DNA from: Erysipelothrix sp. UBA3377 | GTDB lineage: Bacteria > Bacillota_I > Bacilli_A > Erysipelotrichales > Erysipelotrichaceae | Assembly (NCBI GenBank): GCA_002359085.1 | Contig: DEQB01000044.1 | Coordinates: 9,680 to 23,881 of the forward strand | Reading direction: 5' to 3' | Length of the DNA: 14,202 bases | Shown here: piece by piece, positions 14,165 to 14,202 of the stretch | How the letters are laid out: each line of letters begins with the position of its first letter | How positions within the stretch are numbered: position 1 is the stretch's first letter | The notes under the pieces: model-generated | What the model was told of the DNA's origin: nothing | Databases searched by the model: none | Seen by the model: only the letters and a program-made list of their open reading frames with translations | Position numbers and translations under genes: made by a program

Positions 14165-14202
14165 GGGGTTTTAGCTCAGCTGGGAGAGCGCTACGCTGGC
14201 AG
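14165..14202 (+). tRNA. tRNA-Ala (anticodon GGC), 5' part cut by window end
   Basis: The first 38 nt of a tRNA: acceptor strand GGGGTTT, D-arm AGCTCAGCTGGGAGAGC, anticodon stem CTACG and loop CTGGCAG, placing GGC at positions 34-36 (14198-14200). It follows tRNA-Ile by 18 nt, so both are likely on one transcript. Confidence 0.9.

Overview
The window is a gene-dense stretch of a low-GC Gram-positive bacterium (Bacillota), possibly of the Erysipelotrichia/Mollicutes-related branch, though that placement is a guess from gene content and style. Supporting signs are AT-rich sequence, strong GGAGG-type ribosome binding sites, TGn-extended -10 promoters, tRNA genes with encoded CCA, and a standard genetic code (TGA is a real stop in several genes while Trp is TGG). 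Every protein gene lies on the minus strand; only the tRNAs at the right edge are on the plus strand.

Right edge (13.9-14.2 kb): a strong consensus promoter drives tRNA-Ile(GAT), followed by a tRNA-Ala(GGC) cut by the window end. Divergent from it is a CPBP-family intramembrane protease gene (13201-13884).

Centre (4.5-13.1 kb): a compact V/A-type ATPase operon in the order tetR - ntpF(H) - ntpI - ntpK - ntpE - ntpC - ntpG(F) - ntpA - ntpB - ntpD. This matches the ntpFIKECGABD order of the Enterococcus hirae Na+-ATPase. Neighbours overlap or lie within 11 nt of each other. The first gene is a TetR regulator whose last codons carry the ribosome binding site of ntpF. A perfect 10-bp inverted repeat with a 5-bp spacer overlaps the only clear promoter, suggesting autoregulation of the whole operon. 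The c-ring protein keeps the ligand set of a Na+-translocating V-ATPase. Subunit C is unusually short. A rho-independent terminator begins inside the ntpD stop codon.

Next (2.7-4.4 kb): a separately transcribed Na+/phosphate cotransporter with a C-terminal PhoU-like domain. It could use the Na+ gradient made by the ATPase. An inverted repeat sits on its predicted transcription start, and a terminator follows it.

Left (1-2.64 kb): a nucleoside 2-deoxyribosyltransferase, then an apparently coupled cluster of a MupG-like 6-phospho-N-acetylmuramidase (DUF871), a PPC-domain (DUF296) protein and a secreted amidase-signature enzyme that runs off the left edge. A perfect 12-bp palindrome fitting the TGGTnTAnACCA pattern of NagR/DasR-type GntR repressors precedes mupG. 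This suggests amino-sugar-responsive control of a cell-wall salvage cluster.
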